Shown here piece after piece: positions 1-12,412 of a stretch of 64,000 bases of DNA. How positions within the stretch are numbered: the stretch's first letter is position 1; every line of letters begins with the position of its first letter. Below the pieces are notes generated by a model. It had not been told where the DNA came from and searched no databases. It was given only the letters and a program-made list of their open reading frames with translations. A program made the translations under genes and the position numbers. Origin of the DNA: Panonychus citri (lineage: Eukaryota > Arthropoda > Arachnida > Trombidiformes > Tetranychidae); contig NW_026515518.1 in the NCBI RefSeq assembly GCF_014898815.1, forward strand, positions 186,001 to 250,000, read 5' to 3'.

Positions 1-502
1 TGATAAATCATCCAATGCCCATTCACTTAGTTGTTTTTCTTGTTGTTCTCGCGCACAGCACCACGATCTAGTCCAGCGACGTATGTCCGACCCATCTAAT
101 GAGCTCGAAAAGAAACTTCAATCTTGGAAAGGAAAACCTTTATCTAAATCACGATCAGCTAATCAAGTTTTTAATCCAGAAGAGGAATCAGGAATCAACG
201 AAGTTGAAGCAACCGATTTCACCGAAGGTGAGATTAATTCTGGTCCTAAAATTTGATTATTATCACTAAACTTTCTTTTTCGTCTTATTTTCTTAATTGT
301 TTCAATAGAAATGGAGGAAGGTGATTACGATAAATTGTGGGATATTCCAGGATTCAATCAAGCCTTTCACTTTTGGAAAGAAAACAAAAGAGCCAGTTCG
401 CCAACGTTTGAACTGTTCATTACTTATATTACTCTTCCCTTTAATTTTATAATGTCCGACCTGTTGTCAGCCCAACAACAGAAACCGATTTTAACTTTTT
501 AA
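1..502 (+). CDS. 3' end of an unidentified protein gene (partial)
   Basis: Two exons can be read: 2-227, open from the window edge, and 309-502. They are joined by an 81-bp GT-AG intron in phase 1, and the stop is at 500-502. The predicted C-terminus has a cysteine cluster near the window edge (C-F-S-C-C), then a charged, probably disordered stretch (S-D-P-S-N-E-L-E-K-K-L-Q-S-W-K) and acidic residues around the splice junction. After that comes an aromatic segment (D-K-L-W-D-I-P-G-F-N-Q) and a hydrophobic tail. I do not recognise a family. The coding call rests on an open frame that continues cleanly through a consensus intron. The rest of the gene lies outside the window. Confidence 0.55.
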
Positions 503-769
503 AATCAACAAAAATCAACTCAATGGTAGAAACAGTTTACCATTTGATTTTGCTACTTTTTTTCTTAAACAAATTGCTATTACAATTTTAATTGTGGCTC
601 ATGTTTTTAATTGGTTTTGCTAAAATTGTCACAGTTGATCTTCTACATTTATTGTATCCAAAAACAAGACAATATCTCAATACATCCAATGTACTATTTA
701 CAAATCAAAATTAAAATGAACAAAATCCTAACATGAATCCATTAATTTGTCAATACCAAACAAATACAT
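503..769. other. Short AT-rich intergenic stretch
   Basis: No open frame, RNA gene or repeat seen. It runs from the stop of the first partial gene to the start of the TTC30-derived duplicate. Confidence 0.6.
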
Positions 770-1110
770 CACCATGGAAATGATTAACAAAAAGTATGAA
801 AACAAAACAAAAACATTCGATCATTTCAGATGATCTAATCAATAGAATTTTCAATTGCTTACTTTTAATTGTTAATTGTTGTAAAATGAATCTAATGATA
901 TCCAGTGGAAGAATCAAACAAGAAGATTGAATCAGGTAGTTATGATTAGTTAATCATTCTCATTTATTATGTTAACTCCTCAATTGGAGATTTAATTTTC
1001 TCATTAATTTTTCCGTGATTTACTTAAATTGTTTATATTCTTTCAGGTAAATTTAAGGAAACAATTAGTTTCTTGAGTGAACAATCATTAATTAATTATA
1101 ACAATTTTCA
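770..1110 (+). pseudogene. Decayed duplicate of the TTC30 5' end (promoter, exon 1, intron 1, start of exon 2)
   Basis: This stretch parallels 12311-12680, the 5' end of the intact TTC30 gene. It shares C-A-C-C-A-T-G-G followed by a nearly identical A-rich tract, then an ATG at 886 equivalent to the real TTC30 start at 12413. The first codons are alike (M-N-L-M-I-S-S-G-R-I-K-Q against M-N-I-R-I-S-S-G-R-I-K-Q), but a TGA follows two codons later. An intron-like stretch follows, ending in T-T-T-C-A-G, and then a copy of the start of exon 2 encoding the E-T-I-S-F-L-S-E-Q-S-L-I-like peptide. Similarity fades at about 1100. It cannot encode TTC30. It lies 73 bp upstream of the dynein start codon, so it may now act as dynein 5' flanking or untranslated sequence (inference). 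Confidence 0.8.
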
Positions 1111-1182
1111 TTCTCAATGAACCAATGATCAAGGATTCTAACAATTCTAATTCGTTTTGTGCTCTCAATTTAATCAGAAATC

Positions 1183-4100
1183 ATGGATAGACAATTTCAG
1201 GTAAATTTGTAACTAATATTGTTCAATGACAATTAGCTTATGATTGATTGATTAAATTCCAATTGTATTGACTAATTTACAGGAAGCTGATTTTCGAACT
1301 GTTGAAAATCTCAAATCGCTCGTTAATCAATGTGACGGGACACATTCGAGTGTATTATCAATATTAAGTGAATTGCGAAGTCACGTTAAATCATCTGATA
1401 TGTTGGAAGCTCTCAGAACGGAAAGAGGTGAAATGTTGGAAAAGGTTGTTAATTGGGCTGAAAATTCAGTGACAATCGAAACTGGATCGCAATTAAGTTT
1501 AATTGAGAAAATTTGCCTGATGAAAGCTCGCGAAGGGAAATTAAAAGCAGTGATTAAAGTGTGCGATCCATTGTTCAAAGACATTGCAGGCTATCATGAG
1601 GCTCGAAGAGGGATGGAGCAAATTGTCCGGGAATTGGCATCTCAGGTCACTACACTTTATCGTAAATGGTGCTCATCTTGGTCATCTGTGCAATTGGATC
1701 CACACCGACCTTGTATTGTGATCGATCCAACCTCACAAGTGCCATTGGTAACCTTTGAACCTCGATTAGTTTCATTTGCACGGGAATGTCGGACTCTTCG
1801 GTGTCTTGGTTTCCAATTATCGGGAGATTTAATTGATAAAGAACGTGACCTAATCAAATATGGTTCGATCGCCAGACATTTGGAGGAAATTGTCAACTTT
1901 TATTGTACCATTGGCGATTCGATTCTTCTTTGTCAACAGCCGATTCTCATCGACGCTGCGAGGACATTTACTTCACTTCTCGAATCTCGTAACAAAACAA
2001 TGACCTGGGACTGTGACATTAATCAATTAGATGGATGGTTAACTGAATTAAGGGAATTGGCGAGTAAATTTTCCGATGAGAATCGACGATTACATCGGTA
2101 CCATCGATCTCTACTTAAATCGATCATTAAACTTTTCGACTTTCCTCTCAATAAATGGCGACCCTTGATGAACGAAATGACCTCAACAATGATAACCGTT
2201 GACAATTTGTACTCAAATACCTTGACCTGGAAAAAGCATTGGGATTATCAGCTATACAAAATATTGGATTATCATTTTAATAAAGCGTTAATCTCATCGC
2301 TAACTTGGCTTGGGTTTTATTCAAATCCTTACAATGGAAATAAAATATCAAACGATTCATCTTTATGCCTTCGAGTTGACTTGACCTTTACGAGTGGACT
2401 GATCGTTTATCGTCCATCGCTCGAGGAGATACAGTTACAACTTTATTCACGAATTAATTTGTTCCTATCAACGTTCACACAATTTAAGGGCTTCCTCGTT
2501 TCGATCAATCCTGATCTTTTCGAATCGCCCAAGGGAATGAAAAATATTTTCTCGACAATTTACCTTCGATCAATTGAAAATCTATTGTGTTTATATCGAC
2601 AAGTTGATAACATTATGTTGGAATTGATAACAATCAGTGAACAATTTAGCGAATGGACTTGTTTGTATAATATTATCCGAGAATCACATTCAGATGATTT
2701 CTCATTATCATCGATGATCCCTTTAAATACTTTAGATGATTATGTTAACAATTTAACTCTAATCAAGTTGAAAGGTCAAGAATTTAACAAAAAATTTATC
2801 GACAATGAACTTTACTGTTCTGAGAGTAACATTACAATCAATTTAATTCCAATTAAAGTGTCAATTGATTGGATCAATAGTGCTGTAGATAGACTACTGA
2901 TTGACTCACTTCGACGGGAAACCGAGGCCATGTCGAAGTCTCTCAACAATCAGGTCAGTCAATTGTTGACACAATTAACATCACCACCAGAACAAGTTAA
3001 ATCACTCATTGAATTGGAATCATTCTGGTTGGACTCAGCATCGTCTACGATTGTCCAGATCACTTCAGCTTATAATGAATTAACGGGAAGATGTAATTTC
3101 CTCAGTAAATGGTCAGCTAAATCAGTTCCTAATCTTTCCGATTTAGTTGATAAATATGATCAATTTCAAATTCTAATGGATAATCGGGAATCGTTAATTG
3201 CTTCATTTAAACAATTGCTTCGATCAAGACTTGAGACTCGATCATCGGAAACAATTAAAAGTCTCGATGGGTTGAACAAAAATTGGAAAACAATTAAGTC
3301 TCGAGGATTTCCTAATACTTCACAACTTGAAGAGTTGAAGTCACAATTTGAATTAATCGCAAGTGATGTTGACAATTATATCGAAGGATGTAAATACTTT
3401 AAACTTCCGGTTCCGGGAGAGCTTGAAACGTTTACTTTGGCTCGAACTGAGGTCACGGAGATTTATGGTAAACTATTGAAGGCGAAACAATTTGACGATG
3501 GATTAGAACCTTTTCTCGAAACTAATTGGATAATCGTTCGCAATAAATTGTCAGCGTTGGAAGATTACATTGACTCTTGGAAGGTCAAACCCAAGGTCAA
3601 TCGAGAGCAAGATGACGAGATTGATGAAGTTATCGAATCTCGAATAAAGGAGTGGAAAAACTTAATCAATATTCTGAAAACAATCAAAGGTGAAGTTTTT
3701 GCTAAATCTCATTGGGATGAATTATTATCTCTGATTGATTATCAATCGATGCCAGTTGAAACCCTCAAGTTGCGACATTTGTATGATAAAAGTGAAATTT
3801 TGCTGACAATTAAGGATCAATTGAGAGCATTAAATGATCGAGCCCTTGGTGAACAATCAGTTAGACAAACATTCACCGAATTGGAATCATTAGCGGCTTC
3901 TGCTAAATTTGATCTGACCAAGTATTCGATGGATTCTGGCGAACAAGTTTCACTAATTAAAAATTGGCGATCAATTTTAACCTCAATCTCTGAGTCAATT
4001 GTTACACTTAATTCAGTTAAAGGATCAGATTATTTTGACCATTCGTTTGCTGAATCGGGGTCACAATGGGAATCACGATTAACTGGCCTTAATCTAACGA

Positions 4101-7100
4101 TCAATTCACTAAACACTGTCCAACGTAAATGGACTTACTTAGAGCCAATATATAGTCGAAATCAAGGACCAGAGATCTTCAATGATTCCTCTTTCACCTT
4201 GGCCTCGAGGGATTTTATTACCATCATGAAAACGATTGAAACCGATTGTCATGTCATCCGATTACTGAGAATTCCAAGTTTACCTGAAAGATTAACATCC
4301 ATAGATCAACACTTGAGTTCTTGTCAGAAAAAGTTGAACCTTTTCATGGAAGAATCGAGAAATCGTTTCCCTCGATTCTATTTTCTTGCCGATGACGATT
4401 TACTTTTAGTTCTTGCGGGTAAAACCTCGATCACTGAATCAGGACTATTGAAGAAATTGTTCAACAATACAATAAATAAGATCATATTTGACGGGAACAG
4501 TTCAACAGCCGTCGAATCGCCCGAAGGTGAACAGATTCGCCTTCGAAGTCCAGTTACTGTTAATTTCCAAGGAGGATCCATTGAGATTGAAAATTGGCTT
4601 CGAAATATTGAAAGCGAAGTTTCCAAATCATTGAAAATCGATCTGTTTGACTGTTTAGGTCGAGGTCATAATAGCGACGATCTCGTTTGGTCGGCACCCT
4701 CACAAATCGTTTCTTTAGTCCAGTGGATCCGTTGGACAGCATCTACCGAAGATTGTATTCGGCAAAGTAGATTGAAAATATTACAAAATGATTTAGCTCG
4801 ACAATTAAGTGACCTTATTAGAGAAGCTTTCAAGGTCACTGATTTGGTTATTAAGATCAAGATTCGATCTATGGTCTTAGATGTAATTCATTTTATCGAC
4901 GTAATTGAACAACTATTAACGACCAATGTATCGGACGTTGATGATTGGAGATGGAGGAAACAATTAAGGTACTACGCTGATATTGATCGGCAAACAGTTT
5001 CCGTGGCCATGGGATTGTCGACAGTTAATTATTCATTTGATTACATTGGTTGTTATGGGTCAGCTAAATTGGTTCACACTCCATTGACCGATAAATGTTT
5101 TCTCGTGCTGATGCAAGGTAACAATTAATTAGCTATCAATAAATGAGAGATAATGATGATTTAATTGTTTTCTTTGATTTTCTTAGCTTTATCTATGGGT
5201 CTTGGCGGTAATCCCTATGGTCCAGCGGGAACGGGAAAAACTGAGACTGTGAAAGCGCTTGGACATCATTTGGGTCGTCAAGTGTTGGTTTTTAATTGCG
5301 ATGAAGCGATTGATGTTAAGGCCATGACTCGAATATTGATTGGACTAATTAAATGTGGATCTTGGGGTTGTTTTGATGAATTTAATCGTCTACAAGTTGA
5401 AGTACTTTCCTCTTTGTCGACGCTTCTTCATTCAATTCAATTGGGTTTCAAAGGTTCCACTGATTCAATCCAGTTAAATGGACCCAATGGACACGAGATT
5501 AAATTTAATCGAAACTCTGGTATTTTTGTTACTCTTAATCCCGCTGGTAAACAATACAGAGGTCGTAATGAGCTTCCCGATAATCTTAAGGCCTTGTTCC
5601 TTCCGGTGGCCATGACGGTTCCTGATTCAGCCTTAATTGCCAGAGTGTTACTTTTATCTGAAGGATTTAGTTTACCTGAATCTGAACCATTGGGTCGTAA
5701 GGTAACTGCTTGGTTCAATTTGGCTAAAGATTCAATGTCTTACCAGAAACATTATGATTGGGGACTGAGAGCAATTAAATCATGTTTATCGTCATGTGGT
5801 CGAGCCCTTAGATCTCCGTCACAATCAACAGAGATCAACGAAATTAACAAAGAACAATCAATCATAATCCAATCCCTTGGAAGACAAGTTAGATCAAAAT
5901 TAATCGCTGAAGATCAACAACGTTTTACCGATTTGATAACTGATGTTTTTGGCCTGAAAGATTCTGATCTTGATTGTTTAAAATTAACAACCACTTTGGA
6001 TGTTGATGTATTGAAACAAATCTACAATGAATTAGGATTGACTTTTGATGATAAACAAATTGAGTCGATTGGTGTTCTCAATGAACAATTAGACTCTCGC
6101 CTTGGTGTTGCCGTTATCGGCCCGTCGGGTGTCGGTAAATCAACAATTTGGAGAGTCCTGATGGTCTACAAACGCAAAGCTCAATCGATCAACGTGGTTC
6201 CAGTGATTGTCAATCCTAAATCAATGACTAGAGTTCAATTGTTGGGATACATTGATGAGGATACTCGCGAATGGCAAGATGGAGTATTAACTAAATTGAC
6301 TCGATCAATTGCTCGAGATGAAGGTCCATATCATTTTTGGTTGATTTTCGACGGGGAAATTGACCCTGACTGGGTCGAAGCTCTTAATTCCGTTCTTGAT
6401 GACAATCATGTTCTAACTTTACCTTCAGGTGAACGAATTGATTTCGATTTGAACAAAATATCAATTCTTTTTGAAACAACATCGCTTCAACATTCATCTC
6501 CGGCGACAATTTCCCGTGTTGGCCTAATCTCTTTGAATGTTCCCGTTTCTAGTCTTGTTTTACAATCGACAATTAATTTTCTTAGATTATCAATTACAGT
6601 CGATGAAGTGATGAAGATTTTACCGAATTCGTCTAATCAGATTTTCTCAACGATTTGTACATCATGTCAACTGTTGAGATATTCGGCCAGCAGATCACTT
6701 TCACCGATCGAAATACTTCATTTGCTCAACGAAAATAGAACCAGTGTTAAACCCGATTACTCCATCGGTCGGTTGATTGTTACATCTTCATTAACTTCTA
6801 CCATCGATTTAATTACTAAACTAAATGAAGATCGTCAACATATTTTACTGATCGGACCAAATGGTTCGGGTAAAAATCTAATCGTTCACGAAGTTATATT
6901 GAAATCGACGACTTGGATTTCACTTAATTGTGTACCAACAAGTTCACCAATCAAGTTGATTGAACTGATCAAGGGAATTTGTCAAGAAACTCAATCCCCA
7001 GGGACTGGTAATCGAAAGCTTCTTAAACCTAAACATGGAGGACTAATTGTGATCTATTTACGTAATTTAGAGTTGATTCAATCCGATTCCTGGAATTGTG

Positions 7101-10100
7101 TTACTTTAATTACATTTCTTACAACTTTAATTACTTATAAAGGTTTTCATGATCCCGATTCCAAGGATTGGATGATCTTGGAAGACTTTCAAATCGTAGC
7201 GACAGTTAATGAGATAAAATATCTCGATAATAGATTCTTATCATTAGTTAATTGCGTTCAATCACCACAATTATCAGCCACAGAGATTCAAACAATCATC
7301 CAATCTAAAATTGGTCCAGATAAACAATGGGCAACGTTATTTGCCTCAGGATTTCATCGTTTAGCCTCATCAGCGATTGACTTGATCTCCTCATCAATTC
7401 CCATTCTTTCCGCTGCAACCCAAGCAATCAACTTAATCAATTTCTATGAGACGATTACCAATGATGTATTAAAACGTGAATCTCTACGAGCATTAATCAA
7501 TTACGTTCCAATTTATCATATCCACTCCCTGGAAACTACTTGTCATTCAATCTTTGGTTCAACTAATTCATCGACAATTAAATACTCGATTCGTTTGAAT
7601 TTCGGTGACAATATAACGCTAATCGAAGCACAAGAAACTATTGATTTCTTTGAGCAGTCGTTTCAATCGTACATTTCAACGAGTGAGATTAGACTATCTA
7701 AAATCGCACTGATTCCGGAAGTTCTTGCTCTTTTCTCAAAAGTTTCCGTGTTTCTTGGCGATCCAACGATTGGAATCAGTGGATTAGTCTTATTAGGACC
7801 ATCGGGGTCATCTCGTAAATTGTCATGTAAGATAATCGCCAATCTTTATGGATATGAAACAATTTGGTTTCCCAAATTTTCAACAGAGAAACAGTTAATT
7901 GCTGATCTAAAATCGACTCTTGATTGTGAGGCTGAAAATGGTAAAAACGATCGGATTATTATTCTAATTGATCAAATTCACTTTGATTTGTTTCCCTTTT
8001 TATGTGAAAAATTATCTGACCTTTTGTTAACTTATTCTGGTCCATTAATTGTTCGTGTTTTATTGATTATGAACAATTTAACTTCGCCAAATGATCGTAT
8101 TTGGTCTCGTGCCTGTAGTTCAATTCACCCTGTTCGTCCTTGGTCTGAATCAAGTCTAACCGATTTACCGAAATACTTATTACCCCATTTATCTGATTTG
8201 GAAACAATTAGTAAACAATTCGTTCAGTTGTACAATATTTTCCCTGAGGTGGCTGGTGATTGTAGACGTTACCTTTCATTTATTTTGACCTTTGACATGA
8301 TACGAAGTCACAAAGTCTCACAACTAGATGGCCAAAGAGGGAGACTTGAAAAAGGATTAGGTAAATTGGAGGAAGCATCAGCTGAGGTGGAAAAGCTTCA
8401 AGCTGAGGCGACAAGTCAACAAGCTGTTTTAGCCTCGAAAAGGTCAGAGGCCGATGCAGCATTGAACATGATCACAACCTCTATGCACGACCATGAAGGT
8501 CAAAAGGTTGAACTGGAACAGATTAGACAACAAACCGAAAGAGAATCATCAATATTGACCAAAAGAAAAGGAGAAATCGAACTGGAACTCAAAGAGATTG
8601 AACCAATTCTTCAAGAAGCTAAAGCAGCCGTTGGGGGAATCAAATCAGAGTCATTATCGGAAATCAGGTCACTTCGAGCTCCACCTGAAGTTATTCGTGA
8701 TATATTGGAAGGAGTTCTTCGTTTAATGGGAGTCTCAGATACTTCATGGGTCTCAATGAAATCATTTCTATCTCGTCGCGGAGTAAAAGATGAAATTATC
8801 AATTTCGATGCTCGAAAAATAACACCAGATATTCGGGGACGAGTTGAAAATGCTATTAAAAGCAAGCCCGATTCGTTCGATGAGAAACAGGCCAAACGGG
8901 CGTCAGTCGCAGCAGCACCATTAGCAAATTGGGTTAAGGCCAATTTGTCTTATTCAAAAGTGTTACACAAAATTAAACCTTTGGAGGATGAACAGTCTCG
9001 TCTTCAGTCAAACTTGCGATCGGCACAGAACCGGATGAAAGCTTTGGCCTCTGAACTGACCGGAGTCGAGAGAGAGGTTGGCTCACTTAGAGATAAACTA
9101 AACCAGGTGACCATTGAAGCTGCTCAAATCGAGATTGGCCTGAACAAAACGAACGCCATTTTATCGGAAAGTCAAGAGTTAATCGGTGAATTAAGCTCAG
9201 AATATGAAAGATGGAAGAAACAATTAATCGAAATCAATAATTCTTATTCAACTCTTTCCTCGAAAAGTCTAATTGTTTCAGCTTATATTCACTTCACCGG
9301 ACATCAAGTATCATCGAGCGCTAAAAGATCAATTCTAGAAACTTTATGTTCGACTCTTGGAATGGAAACATTTTCAATCAAGGATTTTATCGATATCCAA
9401 AGAGAAGATGAAGTTTTCTATGCTTTTCGAACTCACCTATTAACCCCTGTTCTAATTGATCCTTCTCGTAAATGTTTGACTTCTATTGGTAAATCAAGTG
9501 AACTTATCGATACAACTCGAAGTGATTGGCTCCGATTGGTTGAATTGGCCCTTCGATTTGGTAAAAGCATCGTTCTGGACAATATATCTGATCCATCGAT
9601 TGGACTAATCTCATTGCTGCGATTTGATGTTTTTGGAGTTGAAGGTTCCCGATATTACACTTACCTTGCAGATAAACGAGTAGATTTCAACTCTAATTTC
9701 CGATGTTACTTGTTGACCCGATCAATTGACCACAACAATCAAAAGGATTTAACCTCATGGCCTTTGGTTAACGTCATCGATTTATCGCCAAGTAACGATA
9801 CAACTGAACTAAATTTACTCCGTTTAACAATCACCATTCGTAGGCCTGAATTGGAGGAGAGGAAATCATCAGTTGATGAAACATCTCGAGGATTAATGAG
9901 CAAACTACAAGGATTAGAGGATCAGTTGTTAATTACTCTCAATTCATCAACTGGTAACATTTTAAACGATGGTGAATTAGTGTCCAGTTTAAAGGACATC
10001 AAATCATCGGCTCGTGATATTGAAGCCTCACTAATTGAGTCTAGAAACTTGACCATTGACATTGACCGTGAACGTCAACAATATCAACCATTAGCATCAA

Positions 10101-12197
10101 TGGGATCACTTTTATTTCACACGATCAAAGATTTGTCCAATTTACGATCAATTTATTCATTTGGTATTGATGAGTTCGAATCACTTTATTCTCGAACTCT
10201 AATGGAGACGAAAAATATTACAGAAGAGAAACTTTTATCATCGGTTTATAGTTATATTGGTCAAGCCTTATTCCCTCAGGATAAGGCCATTTTTCATCGA
10301 TATCTTGAATCGGTGATTCCACAATTTCGTCATGTTGATGATAATGACAATCAAAATCTTCGTGTTTTCTTGAAATCTTGCTATTCTTCATCTAATTGTC
10401 GCATTGTCATGATCATCACCTCCAAAGGTACTGATCCCAGTGGAGAGATTCGTGAATTATTTACAAGCCAACAATCAACTGATTCCAAGGTGAATCATCA
10501 TTTTTACTCGATGGGCGCTGATGTGATACCAATAGTCGAGAATTTGTTGATAAATGATAATCTTCATCTTTCATCATCTTCTTCTTCATCTATCATTTGT
10601 TTATCAAATCTCCATGTTATCCTTGATTGGTTACCAACATTATCCCGACTGTTATCATCTCGAAAAGTTAATTGTGATCAGAATAAAACTCAACCATCGT
10701 TTATTGTTCTGGTTACTCAGATTCATGATCGTATTCCAGTTTCACTTCTTGAATTATGCGTCAAATTTGTTTACCTTTCCTCTCCTGGATTAAGAGATTC
10801 AATTGATTATCTTGAATCCGAGAATGAATCTAATCTAATTGCTGGAAAAGCAAAATCTAAATCTACTCAACAAATATCTCGGTTAACTTATTTACATAGT
10901 ATCGTTTGTGAGAGGTGCAATTATGTGCCAATTGGTTGGACAAAAATCTACGACTTTGGATTCAATGATTATCGTATGGCGACTAATTTAATTGAGACAA
11001 TTAAATCAAGTCAAGATCGTCGATTACAGTTACAATATATTCGTGGTATTATGTCTTGTGTACTTTATGGTGCTCGTTTGGACACACAAATGGACTTGGA
11101 AATACTATCAGCTCTATTGAGAAAATGGTTCAACTCATCGGATACAATTAACAGATCATCTCTTGATGAGAAGAGTGATTTTAATCTACTTGGATTAGCA
11201 CCGAATGTTAATCGCTGGAAAGTGTCAATGTTTGAAGAATCCGTTGAAAAAGGACTGAAATTACTGAGATCGAAAAGCGAAATCCTAACTAGTGACTTGA
11301 AACTAACCCAAGAAACTACTAAAAGTAATTTGATTGACAAACTACTCGAAACAATTAACAGTTTATCATCACAATTTGATAATCAATTCCACTCACACCG
11401 CCGTAGATCATCAATTAGTTTTAGCAAAGAAGATTCAATTTTACGATTCCTCGAATCTGAAAGATTGTACCTTAAACAATTAGTACAATTAATTAGTTTT
11501 GATCTAAACGATTTCGACTCAGAATCATATCTATCAGTAGTTCAAGGGGAAACTCCGGATTCTTGGTTAACTCAATGGTCAACGGGACCGAATGAGGTCG
11601 AAGAATTTATCAAAGGATTGGTCAATATTAGTAGATCATTGACTAATTATTCACATGGAAATTCAAATAAAGATACATTAGCCTTTGACCTTGGTTCTTT
11701 TATGCATCCAATGGCTTTTATCAATTCAGTTCAACAAAAAGCATCACGATTCTTGGGATCAACTATTGATGAGATTGAAACTTTCTGTTCATGGTCTGAG
11801 TATCCATCTAATCAGCTGAAAATTGGTCAATCATTTAGCTTAATCATCGAGGGATTATTATTGGAAGGAGCTTTGTTTGATTCTGGTTATTTAAGAGATT
11901 GTAATATCAATTCTGATCTTCGAGCTCGATTACCTCAACTGAGGCTTCATTTTGTTCCTAAGGTTTGTATTAAACAAAACAACAACTTGATCATAATAAT
12001 TAACTAATTGTTCTAATTTATTGAGATAGAAATCAAAGTTTAACTATGATTACGAATATGTATCTTTACCTGTTTATGGATCAAAATCGAGAGAATTACT
12101 AATTACCTGGTTCGATATTCCCTGTAAGGCAAATACTCAAGACGATTGGATTACTAGAGGAACCGCAATTCTGATCAACAACCATTTAGATGATTAA
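1183..12197 (+). CDS. DYNC2H1: Cytoplasmic dynein 2 heavy chain (IFT dynein)
   Basis: The AAA+ motor drives retrograde intraflagellar transport in cilia. Exons are 1183-1200, 1283-5117, 5187-11962 and 12030-12197, with GT-AG introns, giving 3598 residues. The tail and linker come first. The AAA1 P-loop GPAGTGKT is at about residues 1296-1303 and is followed by C-G-S-W-G-C-F-D-E-F-N-R-L. The AAA2 P-loop GPSGVGKS starts at about 1596. AAA3 (G-P-N-G-S-G-K-N, about 1841) and AAA4 (G-P-S-G-S-S-R-K, about 2155) are degenerate, as I recall they also are in vertebrate dynein-2. The coiled-coil stalk with microtubule-binding tip spans about 2320-2640, with S-L-S-E-I-R-S-L-R and I-L-E-G-V-L-R-L-M-G in it. 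The last exon ends W-F-D-I-P-C ... D-D-W-I-T-R-G-T-A-I-L, the dynein-2 C-terminus, which separates it from cytoplasmic dynein 1 and axonemal chains. The vertebrate protein has about 4300 residues. The first match here is roughly residue 490 of it, so the extreme N-terminal tail is absent. The ATG in a six-codon first exon is the best start seen, and upstream exons were not found. Confidence 0.93.
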
Positions 12198-12303
12198 TTT
12201 AATGAGAAAATATTATTCACTTAAACTTGATTGTTAAGTTTTTCTATTAATAATTAAAACACTATTATCACACTTTTCATTGTTTCCAATTATTTCAAGT
12301 ATT

Positions 12304-12309
12304 AATAAA
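12304..12309 (+). other. Candidate polyadenylation signal AATAAA for the dynein gene
   Basis: AATAAA lies 107 bp after the dynein stop codon and just before the TTC30 5' region. It is a sequence match only, in AT-rich DNA where chance matches are common. Confidence 0.3.
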
Positions 12310-12412
12310 TCACCATGGAGATGATTAACAAAAAGTATGAAAAGAAAACAAAAACATTTGATTATTTTATATGATCTAATCAAAAGAACTTTTAATTGTT
12401 AATTGTTCTAAA

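Noticed and set aside
886..1110. The TTC30-like ATG at 886 as a coding first exon of the dynein gene
   Set aside because: The frame hits TGA within 15 codons and cannot join the dynein reading frame. Only a regulatory or untranslated role is possible.
10554..10793. 79-codon + strand frame inside the dynein gene
   Set aside because: A shadow frame within a coding exon whose main frame is continuous and conserved.
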